Shown here: positions 35,601 to 46,604 of the stretch, piece by piece | Numbering within the stretch: the first letter of the stretch is position 1 | How the letters are laid out: each line of letters starts with the position of its first letter | From: Cyclospora cayetanensis | Lineage: Eukaryota; Apicomplexa; Conoidasida; Eucoccidiorida; Eimeriidae | Assembly: GCF_002999335.1 (NCBI RefSeq) | Contig: NW_020312180.1 | Location: forward strand, 1 to 52,625 | DNA: 52,625 nt | Direction of reading: 5' to 3' | Notes under the pieces: generated by a model | What the model was told of the DNA's origin: nothing | Database searches by the model: none | What the model saw: the letters and a program-made list of their open reading frames with translations, nothing else | Made by a program: the position numbers and the translations under genes

Positions 35601-38600
35601 ATATACACATACATACATACAAATATGCACATACATGCCTACAAATATCCATACAAATATACATACAAATATACACATACATACATACAAATATGCGCAT
35701 ACATGCATACAAATATCCATACAAATATACACATACATACATACAAATATGCACATACATGCCTACAAATATACATACATAAACATACACAAGAGCATAC
35801 GTAGACACATATACGCATACACACATGGAGGTGCTGGTGCAAGTGGTGCGACCCCTAGTACAAGGCATGCTGTGGAGGCCAGAAGCCGCTGTCTGCTGCA
35901 GTCGCAGAATTTTTGCAGCATTGTGAAGACGGAAAAAGGGGTGACTGCTTGGAGCATGCCGAGAAAGTGTGAAGGGAGAGCACCAAGGACCGCTGCCTGC
36001 TAGAGGGATTGCAGGAGGCACGCGCGTGCAACAGACAGCAGTGCTTCAGGTAGGGGTGAAATCCCAGGAAGAAGAGACAGACTGCGGCATGCAGACGCTC
36101 GGTTGTCTCGCCGACCTGGAAAGACGTTAGAGAGCAGTAATAATGGGAGCCTTCGTCATGGTGTGTCAGCAGTCGTACTTTCAAGAATCTGAGAGGAGAA
36201 AGCATGCGTTGTGTGCAGAGATGCGAGTTCTTTTGGGCAGAAGCACCCCCAAGAGACAGAGAGCGCTCAGCGGGGATGGGGGGAAGGGCTCGGCGCAGGC
36301 GCTCGATGTTTGCGACGAGACAGCCAATGCTCCTCTCTGAAGCCATCAGGGAGGAAAAGAGCAGGGAGAGGGAAGTGGAGGGATGTCTCAAGGGCAGAAA
36401 GCAGCGACTACAATCGGCATGCAGAGCGAATGCAAATAGAGCAGACGGACTTAGTCCAGCAGCTGCCAAGAGCAGCGCATTCGGCTTTGACGTTGAAAAG
36501 CTCGGAGGAGACGTCGGCTGCAGTTTGCAAATTAGCCAAGAGACGCCACTGCCGTGTGGGGTAGCTGTCGGCGCTGAAACAGCAGTGGCACACGCGTGAG
36601 GGGCAGCGTTAAGGCGCTGAGTGTCGTCTACCACAATGCGTCTATTCTCTTTTTAAAATGGAAGCCTCTGATCCACGGAGAGAGAGAGAGCAAGGCGAGC
36701 GCAGAAGAGCAACTCTCTTTCTCACACGTAGAGGCAGACGCAGCAGCAGCAGCAAAAGTTTTTTCGCATGCAGATACCGCACTCCCCAGAGGCACGGCAT
36801 GGCCAGCTGCAATCACGTCCTCTGCGGAAGAGGCTGTGAGTCACACTCCAAGAATATTCAGAGGAAAATCGAGCGCTAAACATGAGCAACATGCCAAGAC
36901 ATCTACGCATCAGAAGAACGTAGAAAACAGTGTATTGCTTTCTGCAAAAGAAGAAACACAGTGCCTCTTTCTCTCCCTCTTTTTCTCCCTCTTTTTCTCC
37001 CTCTTTCTCTCCCTCTTTCTCTCCCTCTTTCTCTCCCTCTTTCTCTCCCTCTCCCATGTGCATGCGGGCTTTAAGGGACAGAGTATAAAAGGAAAGCGCA
37101 GCGCACCCTAGGAGCTGGATATGCCAGAAAGCATTCGCGTATATTTCGAAGGACTGCACCGCCACGTAGTCAATCTTTAGAGTCTCGGAGAAAGAAAGCA
37201 CAAAGTACTTGGGCACGACAGAGCATGGCACCAACATGTAGGTGTCTGCATCTGGACGCTGCAACACCCCCAACAGACAGAGCTTCGCACAGCGACATAG
37301 AGACACCAATCCACGAAAATTGTGTGAAACCTTTGCACGCTGCGCGAGACAAGCAAAAAACGATGGCTCACAAAACACAGAAGCTGCGTTTACACCTCAC
37401 AGTCGCAAGCGGCCTGCTTGCAAATGCCATTCGAGGATGCAAGCCTGCAAGCGCAGGTGTCTGCACACTAAGCGCTTGGCAGCCAAAAGCGATTTCAAGG
37501 AGAGGCACACAAACGTCGGTGGGTTGCGACTCCCCCAGCGTCACGTGCAGCAATTGTGGCGGCTTCTTTCCGCAGTGTCACACCCAGCAGGCAATGCACC
37601 TGCATGCAGAAGGAGGGGTAGGCAAGGGCATGTCTCCAACTCACCTGCACCGCCTTTATGTGCTGCGTTCCTGAACTTGATGCAATGATTCTCGCTCCCG
37701 CATCCAACGAGGCAAAGTTGAAGTGCAGACGCAGAAATGCAGCAGGCAGCTCCTCGCCTCTCACAAAGCCTCTTCCATGCAATCGAGGATTTCCAGGAGA
37801 GCCACCAACTGCAGAAGACATGGCAACAACTGTTAGTGCAGGATCTGCTTTCTCTGCAGAAGCGCCCTGCCTGACGCTGCTCGCAGCCTGATGCTGCTGT
37901 TGCTCCTCCTTCTCTTTCTCCTCCTTCTCTTTCTCCTCCTTCTCTTTCTCCTTCTCCAGAATCGCCTGCTTCACTTCCTGCTCCAGCTGCTCCTGCTTCG
38001 CTTCCTGCTCCAGCTGCTCCTGCTTCGCTTCCTGCTCCAGCTGCTCCTGCTTCGCTTCCTGCTCCAGCAGCTCCTGCTTCACTTCCTGCTCCAGCTGCTC
38101 CTGCTTCGCTTCCTGCTCCAGCTGCTCCTGCTTCACTTCCTGCTCCAGCTGCTCCTGCTTCGCTTCCTGCTCCAGCTGCTCAACAAGCAACGGTGAGGCG
38201 CCCTCTGACGGCATCTCTGGGAGTCGTAAAGGAAAGCCGTAAGGCGCGTCGGCATGCATCTCCCTTTTCAATCCCTGATGTCTCTGGGGCGGGAAGAATT
38301 GAGGCTGCGCCTCCTCCTCGTGCCGCGGCTTCTCTGTTGCCTGCTGCTGTTGCTGCAGCCTCTGGAATTGTAATTTTGCCTGCTCCAAGCCTTCTGCCAG
38401 CTGCGTCCGTAGGTGAGCATCCTCCGCTTCTGTGGCTGCTGAGCAACCCCCGCATGCGCTGCTGCTATCCAGAAGGCGGATGCTGCACGTCGCAAGGCTG
38501 GAGTCTATGGCACTGCTGAACAGGGGGCAAACGCAGCAGCTCTCCTGCATGCTCGCTTGCCCTCCTTGCTGCTTGGGGAAGGCAAGAGGCGGCTCTCTGC

Positions 38601-41028
38601 TGCCGACCTGCTGAGCCTGCTGCTTCTGAGAAAGCTGCTCCCCTTGCTGCGGCTGGACATGTTGCCTGCACTGCGTAGCACTCTTACCCACGACCAAGCG
38701 CATTGCAATGTCGTGAGGCAGCAGCAGCAGCAGCAGCTGCAACGCTAGAGACGTTGGCGCAGGGGGCCTGTAGCAAATTGCAGCAGCAGCTCTTGCTGCT
38801 TCTGCTGCTGCTGCTGCTGCCTCCGACTTTGGAGGCTGATGCTGCCGCATGCAGGAGCGACGCCACGTCCACGACAAAATACTCCCTCCCCATCGAGAAG
38901 TCAGTTCCTTAGGAAACTGCTCCAATGGCTGCAGCTGCTCCTGCTGCGGCTGCTCTTGCTGCTCCTGTCTCTCGTATGCTTGCTCTTGCTGTTGCTGCTG
39001 CCCTTCTTGTGGCTGCTTTTGCTGCGCCTGTATCTCGTACGCTTGCTCTTGCTGTTGCGGCTGCCCTTGTTGTGGCTGCTTTTGCTGCGCCTGTATCTCG
39101 TACGCTTGCTCTTGCTGCTGCTGCTCTTGCTGTTGCTGTTTCTCGTGTGCTTGCTCCTGCTGCTCCTTCTGTCTCTCCTGCTGCTGCTGCTCCTTCTGTC
39201 TCTCCTGCTGCTGCTGCTTCTTCTGTTTCTCTGGCTGCTCTGCAGCATGCCCGCGCAGATCAGAAGACTCAACAGACGCATTCCTCGCCGCTCCGTCTGA
39301 TGTGTGAGGTGCCTCAGTCTTCAGAGACACCGAAAGCATCGCTGGCACGGAGACGCAGGCGGTCGCCCTTGCGCTTTTCATTGCTGCTGCAGTTGCAGTT
39401 GCTGCAGTTGTTGCTGCTGCTCCTCCTCGTTCTCCTGCCATAGTAAAGCTTGCGTCTTCAGTATCTGCAGAGCCACGAGCTGCCGCTTTTGCCGCACTGC
39501 CTTTTTTTTGCGTTTTTCCGCGATATGACACACCGCTTTGCGCATGCCTGCCGAAGCGTCTTGCTGCTCCCTTAAAGCCTCGATCAAAGGCCATGCCTGC
39601 TGCTGCTGCTGCTGCTGCTGCATCGCACGCAACATCTTTTGAAGCAGTTTCTGCAACTGCAGCACGCCCAAGGAAGGCGTCCCAAGGCAGGCTATGAGCA
39701 GGCGGCATGCTCTTCGTGCAGCACAGCAGCACACGCTGCTGCTGCTGCTGAACTACAGGAATGATGCAAGCTGCAGCATCGTCTCCTGGCTGTGGCAAAT
39801 CAGCTCGCTCTAATAGCGAGAAGCTTTTAGGGGCCATGCAGATGCAGCTTCCCGTTGCGTCTGCTGCAGCGTCTTCTGCATGCACCGCGGCGTGGTGGGA
39901 GTTTGATAATCGCGAGAAGCAGCACCCTCGCACAAAGCGGGCTGCAGCAGCTCCCCATCTGCATGCAGCAGTGAGCCTCTCGTGCAGCTGCTGCGACAGC
40001 TGCAACTGCTGCGACTGCTGCAACTGCGACTGCTGCAGCTGCGACTGCTGCAGCTGCAGCTGCTGCAGCTGTTGCTCTCTGTCGCCGAGCACTCCGCATC
40101 CCTCCACTCCAGATACCGACGGAACGCATGCTGACACTGCTGCGCCTGCGTTGAACTCAGCACCAGCAGGAGCTGCTCGTGCAGCTGGTGTGGCTGCAGC
40201 TGTAGGGCTCGCTGCTTCTACTGTCTCATGACGCTTCTCGCGAGCAGAAGACACGGAGGCATGCCTTGCTCTCAGGAGCATCCGGGAAAGTAGACTCTGC
40301 TGGAGCTGCTGTCTTTGCAATCCCTTTGCATGCTCCCCGCGTCTCGCGCAAGCGGAAGCGACCCCAGAAGCCGCCCGTTTCGCCTCAGCCTCCTTTTCAG
40401 CCTGCCCTTCAGAAACAATGAAGACATCTGCTATTGGATTGCTGAGCCATGATGACGTGAGGCGCTGCTCCTGCTGTCGCTGATTCTGTTGTTGCTCTCG
40501 TTGCTGCTCCTGCCTCTCCCCTTGCTCTAGCTGCGCTATGCTGATTTCAGCGATGCTGATAATTGGAGAAGGGGCAGCTGCGCCTGTAGCGTGATTCGGG
40601 AGGAGGAAAGGCTGCTGCTGCGCTCCAGCTGCGGATGCCGCTTGCGTCCTCTCTTGGGTGTCTTTTGCAGCCGCTACTGCCAGGCTGCCCTCTCCGTGCG
40701 GCAGCGGCTGAGGCACACGCGCTTCTGCTGCGGCGCCGGTGGGGGTGCTTTTAAACACATCCTCCGTAAACTCAGTAGAGGATTCAGGAAGCCGCTGCTC
40801 CTCTTGCTGCGGGTGCGCCTTTGCTTGAAAACCCGTGGCAGCGAGTCGCTGCTCTTCTCTGGCAGCACACTTGCACTGTCCGCATGCACAGAGGACAAGT
40901 AATAGCAGCAGCTGCCCAAGCTGCGTTGAGCGCTGCCGTCGCTTCTGGAGGCTGACGCTTCTGTGGCGAAGGGCCCTGTTGCTTTCGTTGCAGCGCTGTG
41001 TCGTGGCTGCTAATGCGCAGCCAGCCAT
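29894..41028 (-). CDS. Large SUN-domain membrane protein, SLP1/SUCO/Opt type
   Basis: SLP1/SUCO-type SUN proteins sit in the ER or nuclear envelope with the SUN domain luminal. My exons are 37645-41028, 37107-37258, 36451-36573, 36116-36188, 33581-35261, 33337-33490, 32853-32949 and 29894-32638: 8409 nt, 2802 residues, all phases closing. The N-terminus has a hydrophobic signal or anchor (QLGQLLLLLVLCACG). About 1,000 residues of Gln/Ala/Glu-rich sequence follow. The SUN domain is spread over exons 1-5: NFASLDAGARIIASSSG, DTYMLVPCSVVPKYFVLSFS, DYVAVQSFEIYANAFWHIQL, SYPTRQWRLLANL, FLKVRLLTHHDEGSHYYCSL and VFGATGVQF. A coiled coil (HVLVTLLERMKSLE; then Gln/Leu heptads) follows. The last exon has a membrane segment (AAFLLLIVFFLLACGGVLFW), another coil and a basic C-terminus. 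The SUN part (exons 1-5) is secure. Exons 6-8 are less so: the gene may instead stop at 33267, which would make 29894-32638 a separate gene. Confidence 0.8.
33088..33109. repeat. 22-bp perfect palindrome made of GCTAGC/CAGCTAGCTG
   Basis: GCTAGCCAGCT followed by its exact reverse complement AGCTGGCTAGC, with no spacer. An extra GCTA copy precedes it. It belongs to a set of three GCTA runs (6659, 29840, 33085). Confidence 0.9.
33244..33300. repeat. 20-bp pyrimidine tandem repeat
   Basis: Nearly three copies of CTCATCTCCCCCTCTCTCTG. In the favoured model it lies in the intron between the two coiled-coil exons of the SUN gene (32950-33336); if the gene instead ends at 33267 it straddles the stop codon. 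Confidence 0.88.
35281..35830. repeat. Intronic ACATA/ACAAATAT satellite
   Basis: About 550 bases of CATACA, TATACA and ACAAATATCCATAC steps with a higher-order period near 50-100 bp, such as the recurring blocks ending CATGCCTACAAATAT. It lies inside the 854-nt intron (35262-36115) that splits the SUN domain just before VFGATG. It opens long spurious frames of Ile, Tyr, His and Thr. Confidence 0.92.
36962..37055. repeat. 12-bp CTCCCTCTTTCT-type pyrimidine repeat in a SUN-gene intron
   Basis: About seven copies of a 12-bp unit, CTCCCTCTTTCT or CTCCCTCTTTTT, lie in the intron 36574-37106 between the exons ending QLLG and starting ADSYPTRQW. On the sense (minus) strand it is purine-rich. Confidence 0.88.
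37894..38190. repeat. Coding 24-bp repeat (KQEQLEQE/A/V) in the SUN protein
   Basis: On the coding minus strand, eight to nine copies of a 24-bp unit encode the octapeptide EQLEQEAK/EQLEQEVK with Ala/Val alternation and one ELLEQ variant, followed by a Lys/Glu run. The sequence is strongly helical and charged, suggesting an extended coil ahead of the SUN core. A second coding repeat block (QQEQAYEIQAQQKQPQ units) lies at 38930-39230. Confidence 0.9.
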
Positions 41029-41874
41029 TTAGCTGCAGGGGGAGCAGCTTCGGCTGCGGACCCCCTCAAGACGACTGGAGGCGGCGCCGCTTTCCGTTGC
41101 TGCAAGCTCTGAAAGAGAGAGAAAGGAAGAAAGAAAGAGAAAGAGAGTCGGCAGCGCCCCTTGCAGCTCGCGCGCTGCCCCGCTGTCTGTGCGGCTGCTG
41201 CTCGACTCCGCGGCGGCAACTTCTATTCACGTTCGCTTCAAACATACCCGAAAAGCACAAGACTTGGTGGTAGGGGGAGCAAGAAACATCTGGGGAGCTG
41301 CTGCGAGTTGTTGCTGCCCTGCGGATGGCGGTGTTTTTGCTGCTGCCTGGGAGGTTCTAGGACTCTCCCTGGACAGAGTATGTACGAAAGTCATGAAGAA
41401 AGCCGAGCCGCAGTCTTCAAATAGGAAACCTTTCAACAAAAGGGTGTGGCTGGTGAAATATGCCGCCGCCAAACAGTGCAGCTTTTTGACTTGGGGGGGA
41501 CTGGACGGACATGATGAGGCGAGATACGGCAAGACAGCCTTGCTGCAGCGGCGACTGCGCTGCAGCAAGGCTGTCTTCCTCGAAATCAAGCAGTAAGAGC
41601 GAGAGAGGGCTCGTTGGCGGCTTGTATTTGATTAGCTGGCGACCCCTAAGGCTCGAACGCCAGCAGCGCGCTGCATCGAAAGCCTACTCGGATGCCCTTC
41701 AATGCGCAGGCAGTAGTACAGCTTGTCTAGGAGTGGCACGAAGGGGAAACCGGTAGATTAGGGCCTGCGAAGCTCAGTATATAGGCTGCAGGTACTGATT
41801 TCGCAGCAGAAACCGCAGTAACAGCGGCAGCGGGGGGGGTAGGAGGGCTGTATACGCAGCGAGGAGAGCGCAGA
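41029..41874. promoter_or_regulatory. Divergent intergenic region between the SUN gene and the plus-strand region
   Basis: About 850 bases separate the SUN start (ATG at 41028, minus) from the first ATG of the plus-strand region at 41875, so it should contain both promoters. I cannot identify core promoter elements. It contains a GAAA-rich purine tract at 41110-41140 and a long perfect hairpin at 41531-41577. Confidence 0.45.
41531..41577. repeat. Perfect inverted repeat: 20-bp arms, 7-nt loop
   Basis: The left arm at 41531-41550 (AAGACAGCCTTGC...GCAGCG) is exactly reverse-complemented at 41558-41577 around the loop GCGACTG. There are no mismatches, and pairing ends sharply on both sides. 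It is non-repetitive apart from a GCTGCAGC core. Confidence 0.95.
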
Positions 41875-44196
41875 ATGCGCTTCAGCACAGGTCTGCATGC
41901 AGCCTACGCGACCTCGGCTTTCTTAATCCGTGGTCATCCTATAGGGCCTGGATGGCTTTCTTCCTCAGCGCCACGGCTGGGGGGAGGGAAAGCTACACCA
42001 TCCGCAAGGGAAGCTGCTTTCAGACAGGCTGCCGCTGCTGCTGCGACCACTGCAGCGCCACCCAAAGGAAGTCGGCTTCCCGCAGGGCATGGCACCAACT
42101 CCTCAGGTAAGAGGGGTACTGCATTGAATCTTAAGGTGCAGTTGCTGCCAGCAGCGCAAGCTACTGCTGCCGGATGCAGCAACGGCCAGATGTGAGCGCC
42201 TTCCTCGTGCAGCTCAGCGCCATTACAGAAAGATCTACAATGGAACGGGTGACCACCTGTCCCCTCCACAGCCAATGCACGAACGGCACGAGCACCAGTC
42301 CTGAGAACCCCCCCTGCAGCAGCCGTAGAAACGTCAATAGCAGCCCTAAGCGCGGCAGTTCCCAACACAACAGGAGCCGGAGCAGCATGCAAAAGCGTGG
42401 CTGCCACACAGTCATGAGCAAAATCAGCGGTGCACGCTGCAGAAAGCTCAGGAATGACGTTCCGCACAGCTGCACCAGTACGTCGCCGTTCCGACCAGAC
42501 CAAGCAAGAACAGAATCTGCCACGAGGGCTTCGTGGAGGGCAGAGGAAGAAGGTGCAGAAGCAGCAGCCGCAGCAGATGGAAGCAGATGGAAGCGCAGAC
42601 GCACTGGATGCGCTTGCGCCTCGTCTGGCTGCTCAGGCACGAGTCTGCATGGGGTAGGGAGCTACTTTTCCCCCCAATGCTTTCTTTGAATCGGCGTTGC
42701 AGCAGCTGTCTCTTGCTGTCGAGCCTTTGCAGCGGTGGCGCCTTTCGCTTGTCTCTTCACTAATGCTGCAGCACGAGGACGCCCGCCTGCTGCCCTTGCT
42801 TTTGGAAAGCCAATCTTAGCTTCGCTTTTGTTGTTGCCTTCTCAGGAGAAACTCCCCAGCGCTGGTGCTGCTGCAGCCACCCTAAACATCCCGACCGCAC
42901 CGTCCCTGGCAACTCCCGCTGCAGATGAATCAAAGAGATTTTATATTCGGCTGCACAGCAGCAGCGGCCGATGTAAAAGCGGCGGCTTCTGTGGCAGCGC
43001 TTGCTCTGGCACTCCCACATGCGCCTTGGCGCGACGAGTACACCACCAGGAGGAGCTCACAGGTCTCAACACTTGCACGCAACTTGGTGCAAATACATCC
43101 ACAGCTGCATCAAAAGCTACATCAACAGCTGCATCAAAAGCTGAATCCAAAGCTGCATCAACGACTGCATCAAAAGCTGAATCCAAAGGTGCATCAACGA
43201 CTGCATCAACAGCTGTATCAAACGCTCTATCAAAAGCTACATCGAAAGCTGTATCAACGACTGCATCAAAAGCTGCTCTCAGAGCTGCATCAACAGCTGT
43301 ATCAAGGACTGCATCAACAACTGCATTGAAAGCTGCATCCCAAGCTGTATCAACGACTGCATCAAAAGTTGCACTCAAAGCTGCATCCAAAGCTGTATCA
43401 AGGACTGCATCAACAACTGCATCATTAAAAGCTGCATCCAAAGCTGTATCAACGACTGCACCAGAAGCTGCATCATCAAAAGCCGCATTGAAAGCTCTAT
43501 CAACGACTGCATCCAAAGCTGCATCAGGCACATCCCCCCCTCTAGCAGCCTCCGAGCATTCAGACGATCCGACGGCTGTTGCAGCCGCAGCTGCCGAAGA
43601 GCAGAAGCTACTGGCTGCAAGCGCTGCAGCGGACGCCACAAGAGGTTCTCCGCGGCAGTTAATCGCCGCTGAAGTGCCGCATGCTCACCATAAGGCATGG
43701 TGTTCTTCACTCTCTTATGCGGTCTGTTGCTGCGCATCGTTTGCTTGCCGGTGGTGCTGTTGCGCAGTTTTTCCTGTGGACCTCTTGCTCATGTTGCTGC
43801 TTCTTTGTGTCGTTGTGCGGCTGCTGATGGGGGAAGTCTGCGGCGTGTGCCTTGGCTCTCCTGCGTGTTGTTTTGCGCGCTTAGGAGAAGTTGAAACACC
43901 TACTAGATGGCAGATCCGTGAGGCGGTCTCTCTTGCAGAAGGAGCCGCCGTCAACGGCTTCCATTTGCGGACAGTTTGCAATTCCCAATCACTTTGTACG
44001 CGCTTCGATGGTAGCGTCTCATGGGGCCATACAGCAGCAGCATGCACCTGTCAATTTCCTGCGCTTCTTTTTGGTCATGAATCGCAGAGTAGAACGCGAA
44101 CAGTTTTTTCATGACTGTGTGAAAGCGCCAGCAATGTTCATTTTTCAGTCTGCACAAGGCAGCCTGCTGAGCGGTGGCGCGACACCACACACCTAA
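41875..44196 (+). CDS. Unresolved repeat-rich coding region, possibly the 5' exons of the methyltransferase gene
   Basis: I cannot give one model. A likely first exon starts at ATG 41875 (MRFSTGLHAAYATSAF...) and reads like an organellar presequence: basic, Ala/Ser-rich and without acidic residues at first. It ends at a strong donor CAG|GTAAGAG at 42108. Further coding-looking segments are a helical stretch (SALQQLSLAVEPLQRWRLSL, 42680-42825), MNQRDFIFGC from 42925, and a long frame through 42846-43700 with about 30 ASKA/TTAS-type repeats. That frame ends AEVPHAHHK before a possible GC donor at 43698. Joining it in phase to AMLEDADR at 44429 would resemble the PRMT entry helix. Another open segment (43891-44196, KHLLDGRSVRRSLLQ) has two competing frames. 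The minus strand is also open over much of this region, so even the strand is not certain in the repeat. Confidence 0.35.
43085..43530. repeat. Degenerate 15/18-bp repeat (GCTGCATCAACAGCT type)
   Basis: About thirty imperfect copies of GCTGCATCAA plus AAGCT, CGACT or CAGCT. In one plus frame it reads ASKAASTTASKA; in a second plus frame it reads LHQKLHQQLHQK until 43329; on the minus strand it reads DAAFDAVVDTAFDA. The repeat avoids stops in several frames at once. Confidence 0.9.
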
Positions 44197-44428
44197 GGGC
44201 TCCCTTCCTTCCCCCGAATCTGGCGCTCTGCACTCGTGACAGCTTTCTGAACGCGCCTCAGGCAATAGCTGCATGATGCCAGAAACGTTGCAAGAAATCC
44301 TGCAACAAGGCAGGAGGGGAGGGAAGGCGGGGAGGGAGGGAGGAATTAGGCAGGGCCCTTTTGAATAATTTGTGGCCGCCTGACGCTGGCTGGCGTCGTG
44401 TGTTGCCGGTGTGTTTGGGTGCAACCAG

Positions 44429-45156
44429 GCGATGCTGGAAGATGCAGATCGAGTCAGCTTCTACAAAGAGGCTATCCTTCGGGAAGGCTTCTCCCCTGAA
44501 CAGTCAGAGTCGCAGTCGGAGAAGAAGCAGCAGTCAGACAGCCTCTCGGGGTTGCACGTGCTGGAAGTTGGCTGCGGACCTCTGGCGCTGCTCTCGCTTC
44601 TCGCGGTGCAGCAGGGGGCAGCCCGTGTAGATGCTCTGGAGGTGAGCAGGCAAAGCGATGCGTGTCGCCTCCTTTCGCATGCAGCTTCTAGGAGGCGCGT
44701 CGAGGCGGATACCGCCTTCTGCACCTGTTTCGTTCGTTTTGCACGCGTGTAAACGACTGGAAAATTTGCCACTTTCCACGGAGCGCAACTCCGGCTCTCC
44801 GTGCACCTCTTCCTCCTGGCACTCTCGCACCTCCTCCTGCTGCCGCTTCTTCCTCTCCCTCCTCCCCACCCTCCTCTCCCGTTGTTTTCTGCTCTTGCTG
44901 CAGCTCAATCCAGGTGTCTATCAGTTCGCCAGTACGTTCGTCCAGCAAATCGGTATCAACTCTTCTCGCCCGCAAGCCTCCGGAGGCCAAGAGCAGCAAC
45001 TGCAACAGCAACAGCGACAGCAACAGCGGCTACGCGTCTTCCGATGCTACTCAAAGCTTTTCCCGCTGACACCACGAAGCGCTGCCATCGGTGCTCCCGC
45101 CATCGTGCAGACTTCTTCTTCTGCCCCCAGGGTCAGCAAGAGTTCTGCACCCGGTG

Positions 45157-45192
<36 letters not shown>

Positions 45193-46570
45193 CAACAGCA
45201 GCAGCAGCAGCAACAGCAGCAACGGCACCTGCGCTTGCCGCCGGGCCGTCTGCGACTTCCTGCAGCTCCCTTCGAAAAAATAACGGAGGTAGAAAGGCGA
45301 TAGCGTCGGTGTCTTTTGTCGGAGACAACGATGACGGTGCAGAAGCACCTGCAGCAACAGCAGAAGCAATAGCAATAGCAATAGCAGCAACAGAAGCAGA
45401 AGCAGAAGCAACAGCAACAGAAGCAGAAGCAATAGCAACAGCAACAGACGCAGAAGCAATAGCAGAAGCAGCAGCAGAAGATGAAGCAATAACAACAGCA
45501 GAGGAAGAAGCAATAGCAACAGCAGCAGCAGAAGATGAAGCAATAACAACAGCAACAGAAGCAGCAGAGGAAGAAGCAATAGCAACAGCAGCAGAAGAAG
45601 CAGAGGAAGAAGCAATAGCAACAGCAGCAGAAGCAGAAGAAGAAGCAGAAGCATCTGCTACTGCTGCTTCGCGGTCCATCCCGCTAGACCATGCGTCTGC
45701 TGTAGCAACGTCAGCGGGAGCCTCGGCAGCTGCCTCCGCGGATATGTGTGCGACGTCTTTTTTAGAGTTGAGAAAGACGCATGCCGATCAAGCCTCCGCG
45801 TTTTGCACTTCCGCGGCTGCGTCTCTTGATAGACGTTCGATGAAGAAGAGCGAGAGCAGCCGCAGACGAGGGGGGTGTCCACGTGTCAGCCAGCGCTGTG
45901 GGAAGCGCCTCCGTCTGCATGCACACTCCAGCAGCTCTTGCAGCGCCGTCTGCAGCAGGAGCTGCAGTGGTGGGTGTGGCGTTCTTCCTGCGTGCCTCGT
46001 AGGCAGCGAGAAACCGACAGGCAGTGCACAGCTTCCGGAGGAGCAGTGCTACGACCTGGTGCTGCATGAGATACTTGGCGATTTCGCTTCTCAGGAGGGT
46101 GTGGCTGATGTTATTAGGGATATCCAGGAGAGAAGCGCTTCTATTCCGAGGAGCATTCCGTTTGCTGCAAGGACCTTCATTGGCATTTCCGAGCTGCCGT
46201 CCCCCTGCTGCATCAAGTATCCGGTGCGTTCGCGAATACGCGTGCATGCATGTAGAGTGCTTGCCCTTTAGAGCCTTCTGTATGGCTCTTGAGCGCGTAC
46301 TTTACAGACGCCTGGCCAAAGGCGTGCACCTTACAGTGGGGAGGCACACCTTGCGAGCAGCTTTTCGCAGGTGCTGCGCTGGTAGAGGCAGGTGAGGGGA
46401 CCGTTCTAGCCACGGGGTTTAAGAGAGAGAGAAAAAAGAGAAAGAGAAAGAAAGAAAGAAAAAGAAAAAGAGAGAAAGAGAACGAAAGAAAAAGAGAGAA
46501 AGAAAAAGAGAGGACGTGAAAGAGAGAGAGAGGGAAAGCGCTGCTCTGAGGCTTCACTTTCTCACGTAGT

Positions 46571-46604
<34 letters not shown>

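Noticed and set aside
35389..36021. Frames of 115-204 codons rich in Ile/Tyr/His or Cys/Val/Met across the ACATA satellite
   Set aside because: Pure translation of an intronic microsatellite; the flanking SUN exons splice over it in phase.
41625..41670. GCTGGCG...TCGAACGCCAGC resembling a tRNA T-arm
   Set aside because: Stem and loop sizes do not fit a T-arm and no other arms are present.
41934..42503. 189-codon Ala-rich minus-strand frame
   Set aside because: No ATG-plus-family support and it overlaps a plus-strand presequence-like exon with a strong donor; kept only as a caution on strand in that region.
45133..45679. Long minus-strand frames (poly-Leu; Ser/Ala/Val-rich) opposite the methyltransferase
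   Set aside because: They are antisense shadows of the (GCA)n and (GAAGCA)n coding repeat, which has no stops in most frames.
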